64,000 nucleotides of DNA, from positions 2,666,001-2,730,000 of the forward strand of contig NZ_CP050902.1 in the NCBI RefSeq assembly GCF_012272695.1, given 5' to 3'. Source of the DNA: Nocardioides sp. JQ2195 (lineage in GTDB: Bacteria; Actinomycetota; Actinomycetes; Propionibacteriales; Nocardioidaceae). The translations under genes and the position numbers were made by a program. The notes beneath the pieces are model-generated. The model was not told where the DNA came from, ran no database searches, and saw only the letters and a list, made by a program, of their open reading frames with translations. Each line of letters starts with the position of its first letter. The first letter of the stretch is position 1. Of this stretch, positions 24,034 to 35,255 are shown piece after piece.

Positions 24034-25854
24034 TCAGCCGTAGAAGGACGAGATGACGTCCTGCTGGTTCCCCTCGACGACCTTGCGCTTGACCTTCATC
24101 GACGGAGTCAACTCCCCGGACTCGACGCTGAGGTCGTGGTCGAGGATCGCGAACTTCTTGACCGTCTCCCAGCGGTTGAGGCGCTGGTTGAGCTCGTCGA
24201 CGTAGCCCTGCACCATCTCGCGCACCTCGGGCGAGGCGACGACGTCGGCGTACGACGCCCCCTCCTTGCCGTTCTGCGCCGCCCAGTCGGTCATCTGGTC
24301 GGGATCCAGGGTGATCAACGCCGAGACGAAGTTGCGCTCGTTGCCGATCGCCAGGAACTGGCTGGCGTAGGGACAGATCGCCTTGAACTGCGACTCGATC
24401 GCCGAGGGCGCGATGTACTTGCCCCCTGAGGTCTTGAACAGGTCCTTCTTGCGGTCCGTGATCTTCAGGAAGCCGTCGTCGTCGAGCTCACCGATGTCAC
24501 CCGTGTGCAGCCAACCGTCCTCCGTGAGCGTCTCGGCGGTGACCTCCGGGAGGTTGTGGTAGCCCTCCATGACGTGCGGGCCACGGAGCAGGACCTCGCC
24601 GTCCTCGGCGATCTTGACCTCACTACCCGGGAACGGTGCGCCCACGGAACCGAACTTGTACTGGTCGGGGTGGTTGACCGTCGCACCAGCAGCGTTCTCG
24701 GTCATGCCGTAGCCCTCGAGCACGGTGATGCCCGCTGCGTGGAACCACTCAGCGACCTCGCGGTTCAGGGCCGCGGCGCCGGAGATGAAGAAGCGGACCC
24801 GTCCACCGAAGCGGGCACGGACCTTGGCGAAGACCAGCTTGTCGAAGAGGCCGTGCTGCAGCTTGAGGCCGAACGGGACCGACTTGCCCTCACGCTTCAG
24901 CCGGTCGACCTCGAGGCCGACCGCGAACGCCTTCTTGAAGAGCTTCTCCTTGGCACCGCCCTCGGCGGCCTGCATCGTGACGATGCGGGAGTAGGCCTTC
25001 TCGAAGATCCGCGGGGCAGCACCCATGAAGGTGGGCTTGACCACCGCCAGGTTGTCGATGATCTTGTCGACGCGGCCGTCGACGGCCGTCGCGAAGCCAC
25101 AGGCCAGCTGGGTCGAGAGCAGCACCTTGCCGAACGCGTGTGCCATCGGCAGCCACAGGAACTGGAGGTCGCTCTCGTCGAGGATGTTCTGCGACGCGAT
25201 CGCCTCGCCCTCGTAGACCCAGGACCGGTGCCGCAGGCGCACACCCTTGGGAGGACCGGTCGTCCCGGAGGTGTAGATCAGCGTCGCGAGCTGTTCGGGC
25301 TCGATCGCCTCGGCGTGCTCGACGACCGCGTTCGGGTTGCCCTCGAGGTAGGTCTCGCCCAGCGCGGCGAGGTCGTCGATGCCGATCACCCAGTCACCGT
25401 CAGCCTGGCCGTCGAAGGTGACCACCTTGGAGATGTGCGGCAGGTCGGACTTGTGCGCGACCAGCTTGGCGATCTGGTCGTCGTCCTCGGCGAAGACGAT
25501 CCGGCTCCCGGAGTCACTGAGGATGTACGCCGTGTCATCGGCGTTCGTCGACGAGTAGACCGTGGTCGTGGCGGCTCCGGAGAGCATGATCGCGAGGTCG
25601 GCCAGGATCCACTCGTAGCGGGTGGACGAGGCGATGCCGACGCGCTGCTCGGGCTCGATCCCGAGTGCCATGAGTCCCGCGGCCAGGTTGTTGACCCGGT
25701 CCCCTACCTGCTGCCAGGTCACGGACTCCCAGGTGTCTCCGACCGGGAAACGGTAGGCCTCCTTGTCCGACGACTTCGTGACCCGACCGAGGAACTGAAC
25801 AGCGACGTTCTTGGGCATGCTCTCGAGGAAGGACGCGTCGTGATTGATCGGCAT
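24034..25854 (-). CDS. long-chain acyl-CoA synthetase (AMP-binding, FadD15-like)
   Basis: A 606-residue adenylate-forming enzyme activating fatty acids to acyl-CoA. The ATP loop LIYTSGTTGPPKG (about 188-200) is followed by WLPMAHAFGK, LEGYGMTENAAGATVN, the A8-type GWLHTGDIGELDDDGFLKITDRKKDLFKTSGGKY, and the C-terminal lysine region (SGELTPSMKVKRKVV). The family is the FAA1/FadD15-type long-chain group. ATG 25854 with CAGGAG a few bases upstream is preferred over the longer frame. It is a single-gene unit by the hairpin downstream. Confidence 0.93.
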   Translation of the reverse strand: MPINHDASFLESMPKNVAVQFLGRVTKSSDKEAYRFPVGDTWESVTWQQVGDRVNNLAAGLMALGIEPEQRVGIASSTRYEWILADLAIMLSGAATTTVYSSTNADDTAYILSDSGSRIVFAEDDDQIAKLVAHKSDLPHISKVVTFDGQADGDWVIGIDDLAALGETYLEGNPNAVVEHAEAIEPEQLATLIYTSGTTGPPKGVRLRHRSWVYEGEAIASQNILDESDLQFLWLPMAHAFGKVLLSTQLACGFATAVDGRVDKIIDNLAVVKPTFMGAAPRIFEKAYSRIVTMQAAEGGAKEKLFKKAFAVGLEVDRLKREGKSVPFGLKLQHGLFDKLVFAKVRARFGGRVRFFISGAAALNREVAEWFHAAGITVLEGYGMTENAAGATVNHPDQYKFGSVGAPFPGSEVKIAEDGEVLLRGPHVMEGYHNLPEVTAETLTEDGWLHTGDIGELDDDGFLKITDRKKDLFKTSGGKYIAPSAIESQFKAICPYASQFLAIGNERNFVSALITLDPDQMTDWAAQNGKEGASYADVVASPEVREMVQGYVDELNQRLNRWETVKKFAILDHDLSVESGELTPSMKVKRKVVEGNQQDVISSFYG

Positions 25855-25977
25855 GGCACTCCTGTTCGCGGCCGCGGACCACGGCTCCACTTCATTGACT
25901 TGTGAGTAACCTAGATCACCGCGCCCGGCCACGCACGCGATCCCGACCAGCAGACGGCGAATGGGACGAAGTCCCCA

Positions 25978-26616
25978 TCACGTCCGGGTGATCCGTGCCC
26001 GGACGGAGGCCGCAAGTCCCTCGACCGCGAGCAACCCCGGAGCCAGCTGGCGCTCGGTGGTCAGGGCCCGGAACATGTGCGACACGGTGATGCCGTGGTC
26101 AGGGCGGTGCTCGACGACGATCTCGTCGCCGGCTGCCATCCGCCCCTCCTCGAGCACCCGCAGATAGGGGCCGGGGCGCTGGTCGGCGGCGAAGCGCTTC
26201 ACCCATGCCACGTCGTCGAAGCCGCCCAGTCCCATCCAGTTCTTGAAGACCGAGCAGGGGATGCGCACCTTGGCGACCTCGAGGAGCACCTCCCCGATCC
26301 GCCACCTCTCCCCCACGAGCGCTTCGTTGACGTCGATGCCCTGCGTGGTGAGGTTCTCGCCGAAGAAGCCGTTGCGGATCGGGCCGTCCAGCTCGCGCTC
26401 CCACCTGTCCAGGTCCTCGCGTGCGAACGCGTAGACCGCCATGTCGGGTCCCCCGTGGTGGACCGTGTCGGCGACCTGGTCGCCGTCGATGCCGTGACGG
26501 CGTACGTCGACCGGGCCGGCCACTGCCTTCTTGTCGATCGCCGTGCGCTTGAGGTTGCCTGCCCACTCCTCGTCCCGAGGCAGGCCGATGGAGATCTGGA
26601 GGACCGACGCAGTCAT
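25978..26616 (-). CDS. MOSC domain protein (YiiM-like)
   Basis: A 212-residue protein with the MOSC beta-barrel: VRRHGIDGDQVADTVHHGGPDMAVYAF (about 38-64), FGENLTTQGIDVNEALVGERWRIG and the conserved cysteine in VRIPCSVFKNWMG, expected to coordinate a molybdenum cofactor; then a C-terminal helical part. YiiM-type proteins reduce N-hydroxylated bases and related compounds. ATG 26616 follows AAAGGATC; the longer frame is not supported. No molybdenum cofactor gene is nearby. Confidence 0.9.
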   Translation of the reverse strand: MTASVLQISIGLPRDEEWAGNLKRTAIDKKAVAGPVDVRRHGIDGDQVADTVHHGGPDMAVYAFAREDLDRWERELDGPIRNGFFGENLTTQGIDVNEALVGERWRIGEVLLEVAKVRIPCSVFKNWMGLGGFDDVAWVKRFAADQRPGPYLRVLEEGRMAAGDEIVVEHRPDHGITVSHMFRALTTERQLAPGLLAVEGLAASVRARITRT

Positions 26617-26681
26617 GCGGGGGATCCTTTCACGCGCACCCACCACCGGGCACACGGTTTCGCGACTGTCGACGAGCCCAG

Positions 26682-27611
26682 CTAGCCCTGGACGGCCTTC
26701 GCGATGGTGATGCACCGAGTGACCCAGTCGCGGTCCTCGGTCGACAGCTCACGGTCGGCGCGCTCCGCGTCCTGCACCGCCCACATGGCGTTGTGCACCA
26801 TGCGCACGACGACCCAGTCGCGCGCCCGGTCCTCGTCGAGGTCGGCGTCGTCGACCAACGTGTGGAAGCGACGACGGAGCCCGCCACGCACGTCGCCGGC
26901 GAGCTCCTCGAAACGGTTCCACATCATCGGGGCAAGCTCGTAGTGCGCGTCACCGTTCATCGGCTTGGGGTCGATCACCAACCAGGGCTCACGATCGGCG
27001 GCCAGCACGTTCTCGTAGTGGAGGTCGCCGTGGATCATCGTGCCGACGCTGCCGGGATCCTGGACGAAGTCACGGCCCAGCGAGACCGCCTGCTACACCA
27101 GGCGCCGCGGGATGGGTGCGCCGCGGGGCAGCCGCGCGAGGTCGGCGGTCCAGCGGTCGACGTACGACGGGAGGGGACGCAGCTGCGGGAGCGCCCGCAG
27201 GTGGATCCTCCGGTAGAGGCCGGCCACGACCGAGCAGGCCTCGAGGTCCCAGACGTCGGTGAGGTCCTCGGTGTGCAGTCGCTCCAGCAGGAGGAGCCGC
27301 CGACCCGGATCCGCCCGCAGCAGCCGCACCGCTCCGTTGCCGGCGATGTGCTGCAGGGCCAGCGCCTCGTGCTCCTCCTCGTCACCGGCCGGTGTGCCGG
27401 GACAGACCAGCTTCAGCACCGCCGGTAGTCCGGCACGGTCACGAACCGGGAGCACCAGAGCGGTCCAGCCGTGCATCGGCTCACCATCGGGCCGGAGCTC
27501 CCACTCCGCGAGCACGTCCTCCACGAGCTTCGGGAGACGGTCGACCCACTCGGTCCAGGCCGGTCCGCGCTGGGCGAATCCGACGACGAAGGCGGGCAGG
27601 GAGATGCTCAT
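26682..27611 (-). pseudogene. streptomycin 6-kinase-type aminoglycoside phosphotransferase, interrupted by an amber codon
   Basis: Both halves are in the same frame and together make about 309 residues, the usual length for the APH(6)/hydroxyurea kinase family. The N-terminal half has the lobe with VLPVRDRAGLPAVLKLVCPG and LLLLERLHTEDL; the C-terminal half holds the catalytic loop MIHGDLHYENVLAADRE and the metal-binding LVIDPKPMNGDAHYELAPMMW, both intact. A single TAG (27093-27095) separates them at RLV-stop-QAVSLGRD; GAG to TAG would explain it. The rest shows no decay, so the mutation is recent, a sequencing error, or read through. The N-terminal product alone would lack the catalytic loop. 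The family phosphorylates aminoglycosides, but the natural role here is unknown. Confidence 0.85.
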
Positions 27612-27663
27612 GCCGTCCGGATCCACTGGTCGGCTCCAACAGCCGTGCCCTCGTGGGCGGACG

Positions 27664-29547
<1,884 letters not shown>

Positions 29548-29812
29548 GCTCTCTGGGCTGTGGTGCTGGGCTGTGGCGCTGGGCTACGGCGTACGGCTGG
29601 CCATTGTCCCACGCGGGCGAGCAACCACCGAACCGGCACGAGCTGCTGCCCCGAGCGCTCGCACCCGACGGGTTGCCGCGACGCCGACGGAACCCGGCAG
29701 GCACGGGTTCGACGGATTCGGCCATCTTCTTCGGCGATCTGGGTTTGCCACAGGAAATGCGGGGGTAAGCCGTGATTCGATCGACTGAATACGTACCCGA
29801 GAGGACTGGATC

Positions 29813-30307
29813 ATGCGCAAGACCAACCGTTTGCTGGCAGTGATCGCCACGCTGCTGCTGACGTTCGGGATCCTCGCTGCGTTCAACACGAGCGCCAGCG
29901 CCGACCCGAGCACCGGCCCGAGCGCCGGAACCACCGCCGGCTCCGTGGACGTCGCCCCCACCACGGCGGCCTACCAGACATCCCGTCGCCTGTACTACGG
30001 CGCCATCCACGTGAACTTCAAGGAGTTCACCGGTGGCTACTCCTACGACAAGCGCACCAAGACGAGGGCCAAGAAGTCCTCCATGGCCATGTGCAAGGCC
30101 AACTCCGACGTCAACAAGCGTTGCAAGCTGGCCCTGTGGGTCCGCAACGGTTGTGGCGCCGTGGCCGTCCGGGTGAAGGACGGCCAGGTCGTGAAGGCCC
30201 GGACCGCGATCGCCTTCAACAAGAAGAAGGCCATCCGCAAGGCCAAGCGCAAGGTCGGCCGCGGCGCCGAGCGCTACGCCTTCGTCTGCACCACGCGTTA
30301 CCGCTGA
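29813..30307 (+). CDS. secreted DUF4189-type small basic protein
   Basis: A 164-residue protein with a clear secretion signal (KTNRLL, a hydrophobic stretch LLAVIATLLLTFGILAAF, then ASA-DP as the cleavage site near residue 31). After a Thr/Ala-rich linker the mature part has RRLYYGAIHVNF, CKANSDVNKRCKLALWVRNGCGAVAV and AERYAFVCTTRY, with four cysteines and many lysines, matching the DUF4189 pattern of small secreted proteins. The function is unknown. GAGAGGA is 7 nt before the ATG. It is divergent from lepA across a 265-nt gap in which I see no other gene or clear promoter. A strong hairpin follows the stop. Confidence 0.8.
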   Translation: MRKTNRLLAVIATLLLTFGILAAFNTSASADPSTGPSAGTTAGSVDVAPTTAAYQTSRRLYYGAIHVNFKEFTGGYSYDKRTKTRAKKSSMAMCKANSDVNKRCKLALWVRNGCGAVAVRVKDGQVVKARTAIAFNKKKAIRKAKRKVGRGAERYAFVCTTRYR

Positions 30308-30321
30308 GCAACTGTCAGCTT

Positions 30322-30357
30322 CGAGGCGCCGGTGGACTGTGGTCCGCCGGCGCCTCG
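30322..30357 (+). terminator. hairpin terminator after the DUF4189 gene
   Basis: Arms 30322-30337 and 30342-30357 pair over 16 bp with one mismatch around TGTG, starting 15 nt after the stop codon. There is no U-tract. Confidence 0.75.
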
Positions 30358-30461
30358 TCGTTCGTCGGCCCACGCGGGCTGCTGGATCCGTCCGCCTGCT
30401 GGGTCCGGGCGCGGCGACTGCCGATAGCGTCGCCCCCGTCCCGACCAGGAGGAAACCCCGC

Positions 30462-31406
30462 GTGAACACCGAACTGTCCCCGCCGCCGAGTGGTCGCACT
30501 GCCCGCCGTCTCGAGTGGCAGTTCCTGCCAGCGCACATTCGCGGACTGGTCGAGGGGCACTGCGGCTCACCGGTGACCGGTGCGGTGTCCCAGGGAGGCG
30601 GGTTCACCCCCGGTTTCGCCTCGGTGCTCACCTGCGCGGACGGCACCCAGCACTTCGTGAAGGCTGCCTCGGTCAAGGCGCAGCGGATGTTCGCGCTCTC
30701 CTACCGGGAGGAGGCCCGCAAGCTGCTCGCACTGCAGGACGACGTACCCGCACCCCGCCTGCTGTGGACCCACGATGACGACGACTGGGTGGTGCTCGGG
30801 ATCGAGCATGTCGACGGGCAGCTGCCCACCCGCCCCTGGCAGCCGGACCACCTCGATCGTCTGCTCGACGCACTGGAGCAGGTCGTCGAGGTCACGCCCC
30901 CGCCGGAGCTGGGCCTGGCGCCCGTCACCGACGACCTGGCCGCGTGGCCGGCGTACTGGGACACCGTGCGGGCCAACCACCCGGACCTCACCCACGCCGA
31001 CGAGGCGGCCGGGCTGGCAGCTCGTTTCCCCGAGGCACTCGCCGGATCCACCCTGCAGCACACCGACATCCGCGACGACAACACGTTGCTCGGCAGCGAC
31101 GGCGAGCTGTGGATCTGCGACTGGAGCTGGCCGGTGCTGGCCGCGCCCTGGTTCGACACGCTGGCCGCGTTGATCGGCCCGCGTGGTGACGGCATCGACG
31201 TCGAAGCAGTCCTGGCCTCGCGTGCCCTCACTCGGGACGTCCCGGCCGAGCACCTCGACATCGCCCTGGCCCTGTTCGCCGGCTACTTCCTCAAGTCCGC
31301 CGATGACCCGGTGCCGCCGAGCTCGCCCCACATCCGCCACGCCCAGGCCTGGCAGGGGCAGGTCGTGTGGGGATGGCTCTGCGAACGCCGGGGTTGGGAC
31401 TGCTGA
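30462..31406 (+). CDS. aminoglycoside/choline-kinase-like phosphotransferase family protein
   Basis: A 314-residue APH-fold kinase. The catalytic loop is LQHTDIRDDNTLLG (the H-x-D-x-x-x-x-N pattern, about 202-215) and the metal-binding aspartate is in WICDWSWPV. The N-lobe lysine is probably in QHFVKAAS. Homologues are annotated broadly as aminoglycoside phosphotransferase, but the fold also covers choline, homoserine and sugar kinases, so no substrate is claimed. AGGAGG (30448-30453) is 8 nt before GTG 30462. It lies alone between two terminators or promoters. Confidence 0.85.
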   Translation: MNTELSPPPSGRTARRLEWQFLPAHIRGLVEGHCGSPVTGAVSQGGGFTPGFASVLTCADGTQHFVKAASVKAQRMFALSYREEARKLLALQDDVPAPRLLWTHDDDDWVVLGIEHVDGQLPTRPWQPDHLDRLLDALEQVVEVTPPPELGLAPVTDDLAAWPAYWDTVRANHPDLTHADEAAGLAARFPEALAGSTLQHTDIRDDNTLLGSDGELWICDWSWPVLAAPWFDTLAALIGPRGDGIDVEAVLASRALTRDVPAEHLDIALALFAGYFLKSADDPVPPSSPHIRHAQAWQGQVVWGWLCERRGWDC

Positions 31407-31412
31407 GTCGAT

Positions 31413-31570
31413 TTGGGGCGTACCCCCGCCGCTGATAGAGTTTCCCCTTGCGTGTCTGGCGCCCTCTTCGCTGACACGCCACGGGCTGAATTCCCGCGGC
31501 CCACCGGGTTGGTTCCCACCGACCCACCCCAGACCTGAATCCAGTCCGAACCAAGTGAAAGCGCAGCAAC
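31413..31570 (+). promoter_or_regulatory. rpsT promoter and structured 5' leader
   Basis: TTGGGG (31413-31418), 17 nt, TAGAGT (31436-31441) make a plausible sigma-A promoter, giving a transcript from about 31448 with a roughly 120-nt untranslated leader. The leader starts with a hairpin (GCGTGTC 31450-31456 / GACACGC 31473-31479). Autoregulation by free S20 through its own leader is known in other bacteria; here it is only a possibility. Confidence 0.5.
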
Positions 31571-31831
31571 GTGGCGAACATCAAGTCCCAGATCAAGCGC
31601 AACCGCCAGAACGAGCAGGCGCACGAGCGCAACAAGGCCGTCAAGACCAACCTCAAGTCCGCGGTGCGCAAGTTCCGCGAGGCCGCCGAGGCTGGCGACA
31701 AGGACGCCGCCGTGGCTGCTGCCACCGAGGCCAACAAGAAGCTCGACAAGGCTGCCTCCAAGGGCGTCATCCACAAGAACCAGGCCGCCAACCGCAAGTC
31801 GGCCATCAGCAAGAAGGCCGCAACGCTCTGA
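31571..31831 (+). CDS. rpsT: 30S ribosomal protein S20
   Basis: An 86-residue, lysine- and arginine-rich primary 16S rRNA-binding protein. The family ends are clear: [21 protein letters not shown] at the N-terminus (GTG start) and [21 protein letters not shown] at the C-terminus. It stands alone, convergent with holA, and ends in a strong intrinsic terminator. Confidence 0.97.
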   Translation: MANIKSQIKRNRQNEQAHERNKAVKTNLKSAVRKFREAAEAGDKDAAVAAATEANKKLDKAASKGVIHKNQAANRKSAISKKAATL

Positions 31832-31853
31832 CGTAGCCCTCCTGCTCGGCATC

Positions 31854-31888
31854 AGGCGCCCACCCGTTCCTCGGGTCGGCGCCTTTTT
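31854..31888 (+). terminator. intrinsic terminator of rpsT
   Basis: AGGCGCC (31854-31860) and GGCGCCT (31878-31884) pair perfectly, with an inner ACCCG/CGGGT continuation, and are followed by a T run (31884-31888). It begins 22 nt after the stop codon. Confidence 0.93.
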
Positions 31889-31912
31889 GCATGCCCGTGA
31901 TGCCGTCCGCCG

Positions 31913-32905
31913 TCAGCGACCTGAGCGCTGCTGCCGCAGCCCCGCCACGGTGAGCACGAGTCGCTCGAGGGTGTAGGCCGCGTCATGGGCGGCCCCCTTG
32001 ATGTCTGCGTCTGCGCGGGCCACGGCCCGGATCGCCTCACCCAGCCCTTGGGGGGTCCAGGTACGCGACTGCTCGCGCAGGGTACGGAGCTTCCACGGCG
32101 GCACACCCACCTCGCGGGCCAGGTCGGCCTCACGGATGCCCCGTGGAGCAGAGACGTAACGGGCGAGCCCGCGCACGCCACTGGCGAAGGCCGAGGTGAT
32201 GAGGACGGGCGGGGTGCCTCCGTCGAGCGCCCAGCGGAGCTCCTCGAGTGCCAGGGCCCGACGCCCGAAGAATGCGTTGTCGGCCACCGCGAAGGACTTC
32301 GCCTCCGCCCGGCCACCGAAGTAGCGCTTCACCTTGTCGGAGGTCAGGGTCTCGCCGGGGAAGTCGTTGACCAGCTGGTGGGCGGCGGCCGCCAGCGAAC
32401 GGATGTCCTGGCCGATGGCCTGGACCAGGAAGTCGGCTGCCTCCTCCTCGATGGTGGATCCGTGGCGACGCACCTCGGACGACACGAAGCGGGGGAACTC
32501 CGCCCCCTTGATCGAGGCCGACTTCACCTCGTTGACCGCCGTGAGCTTGCGCAGCTTGTTGAGGACCCCACTGCCCTTCTGCCCACCACCGTGCACCAGC
32601 ACCAGGGCGATGTCGTCGGCGGGCGCAGCGGCGTAGTCGAGGAGCCCGGCGACGGACTCGTCCGGCAGGTTCTCCAGGCCACGAACGACCACGCACCGCG
32701 TCGTGGAGAACAGTGACGGCGCGGCCAGCTCCCCCAGCGTGGCCAGGGTCAGGTCGCTGCCCTGGGCCTCGGACGACTCAGCCTCCGCGTCGTGCGCACG
32801 CACGGCGGCACGCACCGCGGCCACGGTGCGTTCATTGAAGAATTCCTCGGGCCCGGTCACCAAGGTGACGTGGCCCATCACGTCTGCTGCTCGAGGTCCG
32901 GCCAT
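31913..32905 (-). CDS. holA: DNA polymerase III delta subunit
   Basis: A 330-residue clamp-loader subunit that opens the sliding clamp. The N-terminal AAA-like domain starts at VTLVTGPEEFFNERTVAAV; LATLGELAAPSLFSTTRCVVV and IALVLVHGGGQKGSGVLNKL follow, and the C-terminal collar region has NAFFGRRALALEELRWALDGG and VPPWKLRTLREQSRTW. ATG 32905 is used; an internal ATG at residue 10 is also possible. It follows comEC after 40 nt, the standard comEA-comEC-holA order. Confidence 0.93.
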   Translation of the reverse strand: MAGPRAADVMGHVTLVTGPEEFFNERTVAAVRAAVRAHDAEAESSEAQGSDLTLATLGELAAPSLFSTTRCVVVRGLENLPDESVAGLLDYAAAPADDIALVLVHGGGQKGSGVLNKLRKLTAVNEVKSASIKGAEFPRFVSSEVRRHGSTIEEEAADFLVQAIGQDIRSLAAAAHQLVNDFPGETLTSDKVKRYFGGRAEAKSFAVADNAFFGRRALALEELRWALDGGTPPVLITSAFASGVRGLARYVSAPRGIREADLAREVGVPPWKLRTLREQSRTWTPQGLGEAIRAVARADADIKGAAHDAAYTLERLVLTVAGLRQQRSGR

Positions 32906-32945
32906 GGTGCGTCCAGCCTGCCACAGCGCGCCGACACCGCGACGG

Positions 32946-35246
32946 TCAGCCCCGGGCGCGAACCCGCAGCTGGTCCCCGTCGTCGACCACGAGGACGTCG
33001 CCGTCACGATCGGTGCGGAAGACCTTCGTTCCGGAGTCGCGCAGCGGACCCATCGTCGAGGCCGCCGGGTGACCGTAGTCGTTGTCGGCTCCCACCGACG
33101 CGATGGCCACGGCGGGGTGCAGGCCGAGGAGGAACTCCATGTCCTGGAAGCGGCTGCCGTGGTGGGGAATCTTCAGCACGTCGACCCGCAGGCCGGGGTG
33201 GGCGGCGGCCAGCCGGCTCTGGCCGTCGGGTTCCACGTCGCCGGTGAGCAGGATGCTGACGCCGTGCACCTCGGCAAGGACCACGAGCGACGAGTTGTTG
33301 GGATCATCTGCCACGACCGTCCCGGGAACCGGACCGATCACCTGCAGGCGGACCGCACCGACCTGCACCACCTCGCCGTACGCCGGCACACGGGTGCGCC
33401 CCGCCGTCTCCGCCTGCACCGCCACCGCGCGAGCCGCCGGCTCCGGCAACGCGCTGACCAGGACCTCCCCCACCCGCCGCCCGCTCATCACCTCCGCGAG
33501 CCCGTCCACGTGGTCAGCGTGGAAGTGGGTCAGGACCACCAGGGACAGCTCCTCGACACCGAGACGGTCCAGGCAGTGGTCGAGGTCTGCCGACTCCGGT
33601 CCGGCGTCGACCAGCACCGCGCGCCCCGGCCCCGCGTTGAGCGCGATGCCGTCTCCCTGACCGACCGAGCAGACGGCCATCACCCACCCGTCGGGCGGCC
33701 AACCGGGAGACGGCAGGGGGACCAGCACCACGACGACCATCACGGTGACGCAGGCGATCCCGGGAGTACGCCGGGTCAGGAGCGGGCCGAGGACCAGGGC
33801 CAGGGCCAGGCACAGGACGGTGAGCAGGGCGAGCGGGAGCCACCCGGTGCCCCACTCCACCGCCGGGAGCGACGTGCCGGCAGCGCGGTCGGCGATCGCG
33901 ATGATCGCGCGGGCGCACTGGCACGCAACCCACCCGCACGTCCGGCCGGCGCTCCCCCACACCAGCCCGGCCAGTCCGCCGAGGAGTCCGCACACGGTGG
34001 CGGGTGCGACGAGCGGTCCGGCGGCCAGGTTGGCGAGCACCGCGACCAGGCTGACCTGCCCGGAGATCGCGGCCACCACGGGCGTGCACGCCAGCTGGGC
34101 CGCCGTCGGCACGGCCAGTGCCTGTGCCATCCACAGTGGCATCCAGTGCGCCAACGCCCGCGACCAGGCTGGCGAGAGCAGCAGGATCCCCGAGGTCGCC
34201 AGCACGGACAACGCGAAGCCGACCGTCGTGGCCAACCACGGGTCGAGCAGCAGGAGTCCCACCACGGCCACACCCATCGCGCGAACCCCGCGCCCGGTCC
34301 CGTTGGTCCCCATCCCGATCAACGCCACCGTTCCCATGGCAGCGGCGCGTACGACGCTGGGCTCGGTGCGGGCCAGCAGCACGAAGCCGATGATGCCCAC
34401 GGCACCGAGGAGGTACTGCCACCTGCCACGCACTCCGCACCAACGCCCGACCACGAGGAGGAATCCGACGACCAGGGTGAGGTTGGTGCCGGACACCGCG
34501 AGGAGGTGCGTCAGTCCGGAGACCCGGAACTCCTCCTTCACCTGCTCCGGCAGCCCCTGGTCGTCACCGTCGACCAGCGCCGGCACCAGGTCGCGGGCCG
34601 GTGAGGGCCCGGCCGCGACGCTGGTTCGGATGGATCGGCGCACGGCACCCGCGCCGTGCCACATCATCGAGGGGGGCTCGACCACCGTGGGCCCGCCCCA
34701 CGGCACCAGCACCGCCGCGACGTCGTGGCCGTCGGCCGGCCCGAGCCTGCCGCTCACGACCATCGTCGTGCCGAGCTCGACCTCGGACCAGGACTCCTCG
34801 GCAATCACGAGGACCGGCGTGTGCACCTCGTAGGACGTTCCTCGGCTGGTCAGGCGGGTGACGTCGGCGCGCATCGTGATCGACGTGGCGAACTGTCCCT
34901 GCACGGGGCGCGGGTCGGACGTGACCGTCATCCGCACCTCGACAGCGGCGCGAGTCGGTGCCAGCTCGGCAGCGGGCCCCTCCCGCACGGCCAGGTCGCG
35001 CAACCAGGCGCACGAGCCGACCGCCAGCGCGACCAGGAACCAGGCCACGACCGACCTCCGCAGACGCGCGGACCCGACGAGTCGGAGCGCCACCAGGGTG
35101 AGCGCCACGGCACCGAGCACGGCGGGCACTGGGGCCAGCAGCCCGCCCAGGCCCCCGACCCAGGCGGCCAGCCCGGCGGCAGGCATCCGCAGGTCGGCCG
35201 CGATGTCGTCGTCCGCCGGTCGAGCAGCGTCGAGGGGCAGCGACAC
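32946..35246 (-). CDS. comEC: ComEC/Rec2-type DNA uptake channel
   Basis: A 766-residue polytopic membrane protein. N-terminal hydrophobic segments (about 27-62 and 65-85) flank an extracytoplasmic DUF4131-like region; the central competence domain has GLTHLLAVSGTNLTLVVGF and about seven further helices; the C-terminal metallo-beta-lactamase-like domain carries SVGQGDGIALNAG, THFHADHVDGL and KIPHHGSRFQD. ComEC passes single-stranded DNA through the membrane. Whether the organism is naturally competent cannot be judged: no pilus genes are in the window. It lies 9 nt downstream of comEA. Confidence 0.95.
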   Translation of the reverse strand: MSLPLDAARPADDDIAADLRMPAAGLAAWVGGLGGLLAPVPAVLGAVALTLVALRLVGSARLRRSVVAWFLVALAVGSCAWLRDLAVREGPAAELAPTRAAVEVRMTVTSDPRPVQGQFATSITMRADVTRLTSRGTSYEVHTPVLVIAEESWSEVELGTTMVVSGRLGPADGHDVAAVLVPWGGPTVVEPPSMMWHGAGAVRRSIRTSVAAGPSPARDLVPALVDGDDQGLPEQVKEEFRVSGLTHLLAVSGTNLTLVVGFLLVVGRWCGVRGRWQYLLGAVGIIGFVLLARTEPSVVRAAAMGTVALIGMGTNGTGRGVRAMGVAVVGLLLLDPWLATTVGFALSVLATSGILLLSPAWSRALAHWMPLWMAQALAVPTAAQLACTPVVAAISGQVSLVAVLANLAAGPLVAPATVCGLLGGLAGLVWGSAGRTCGWVACQCARAIIAIADRAAGTSLPAVEWGTGWLPLALLTVLCLALALVLGPLLTRRTPGIACVTVMVVVVLVPLPSPGWPPDGWVMAVCSVGQGDGIALNAGPGRAVLVDAGPESADLDHCLDRLGVEELSLVVLTHFHADHVDGLAEVMSGRRVGEVLVSALPEPAARAVAVQAETAGRTRVPAYGEVVQVGAVRLQVIGPVPGTVVADDPNNSSLVVLAEVHGVSILLTGDVEPDGQSRLAAAHPGLRVDVLKIPHHGSRFQDMEFLLGLHPAVAIASVGADNDYGHPAASTMGPLRDSGTKVFRTDRDGDVLVVDDGDQLRVRARG

Positions 35247-35255
35247 CGCGCAGGC

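Noticed and set aside
24505-25905. Long + strand frame opposite the acyl-CoA synthetase, and similar long frames opposite leuS, lepA and glgP
   Set aside because: All show shadow composition and no recognisable domain, while the opposite strands carry full conserved motif series.
27093-27095. The in-frame TAG as a pyrrolysine or other recoding site
   Set aside because: No pyl genes or recoding structure seen, and the family has an ordinary residue here; a point mutation or read error is simpler.
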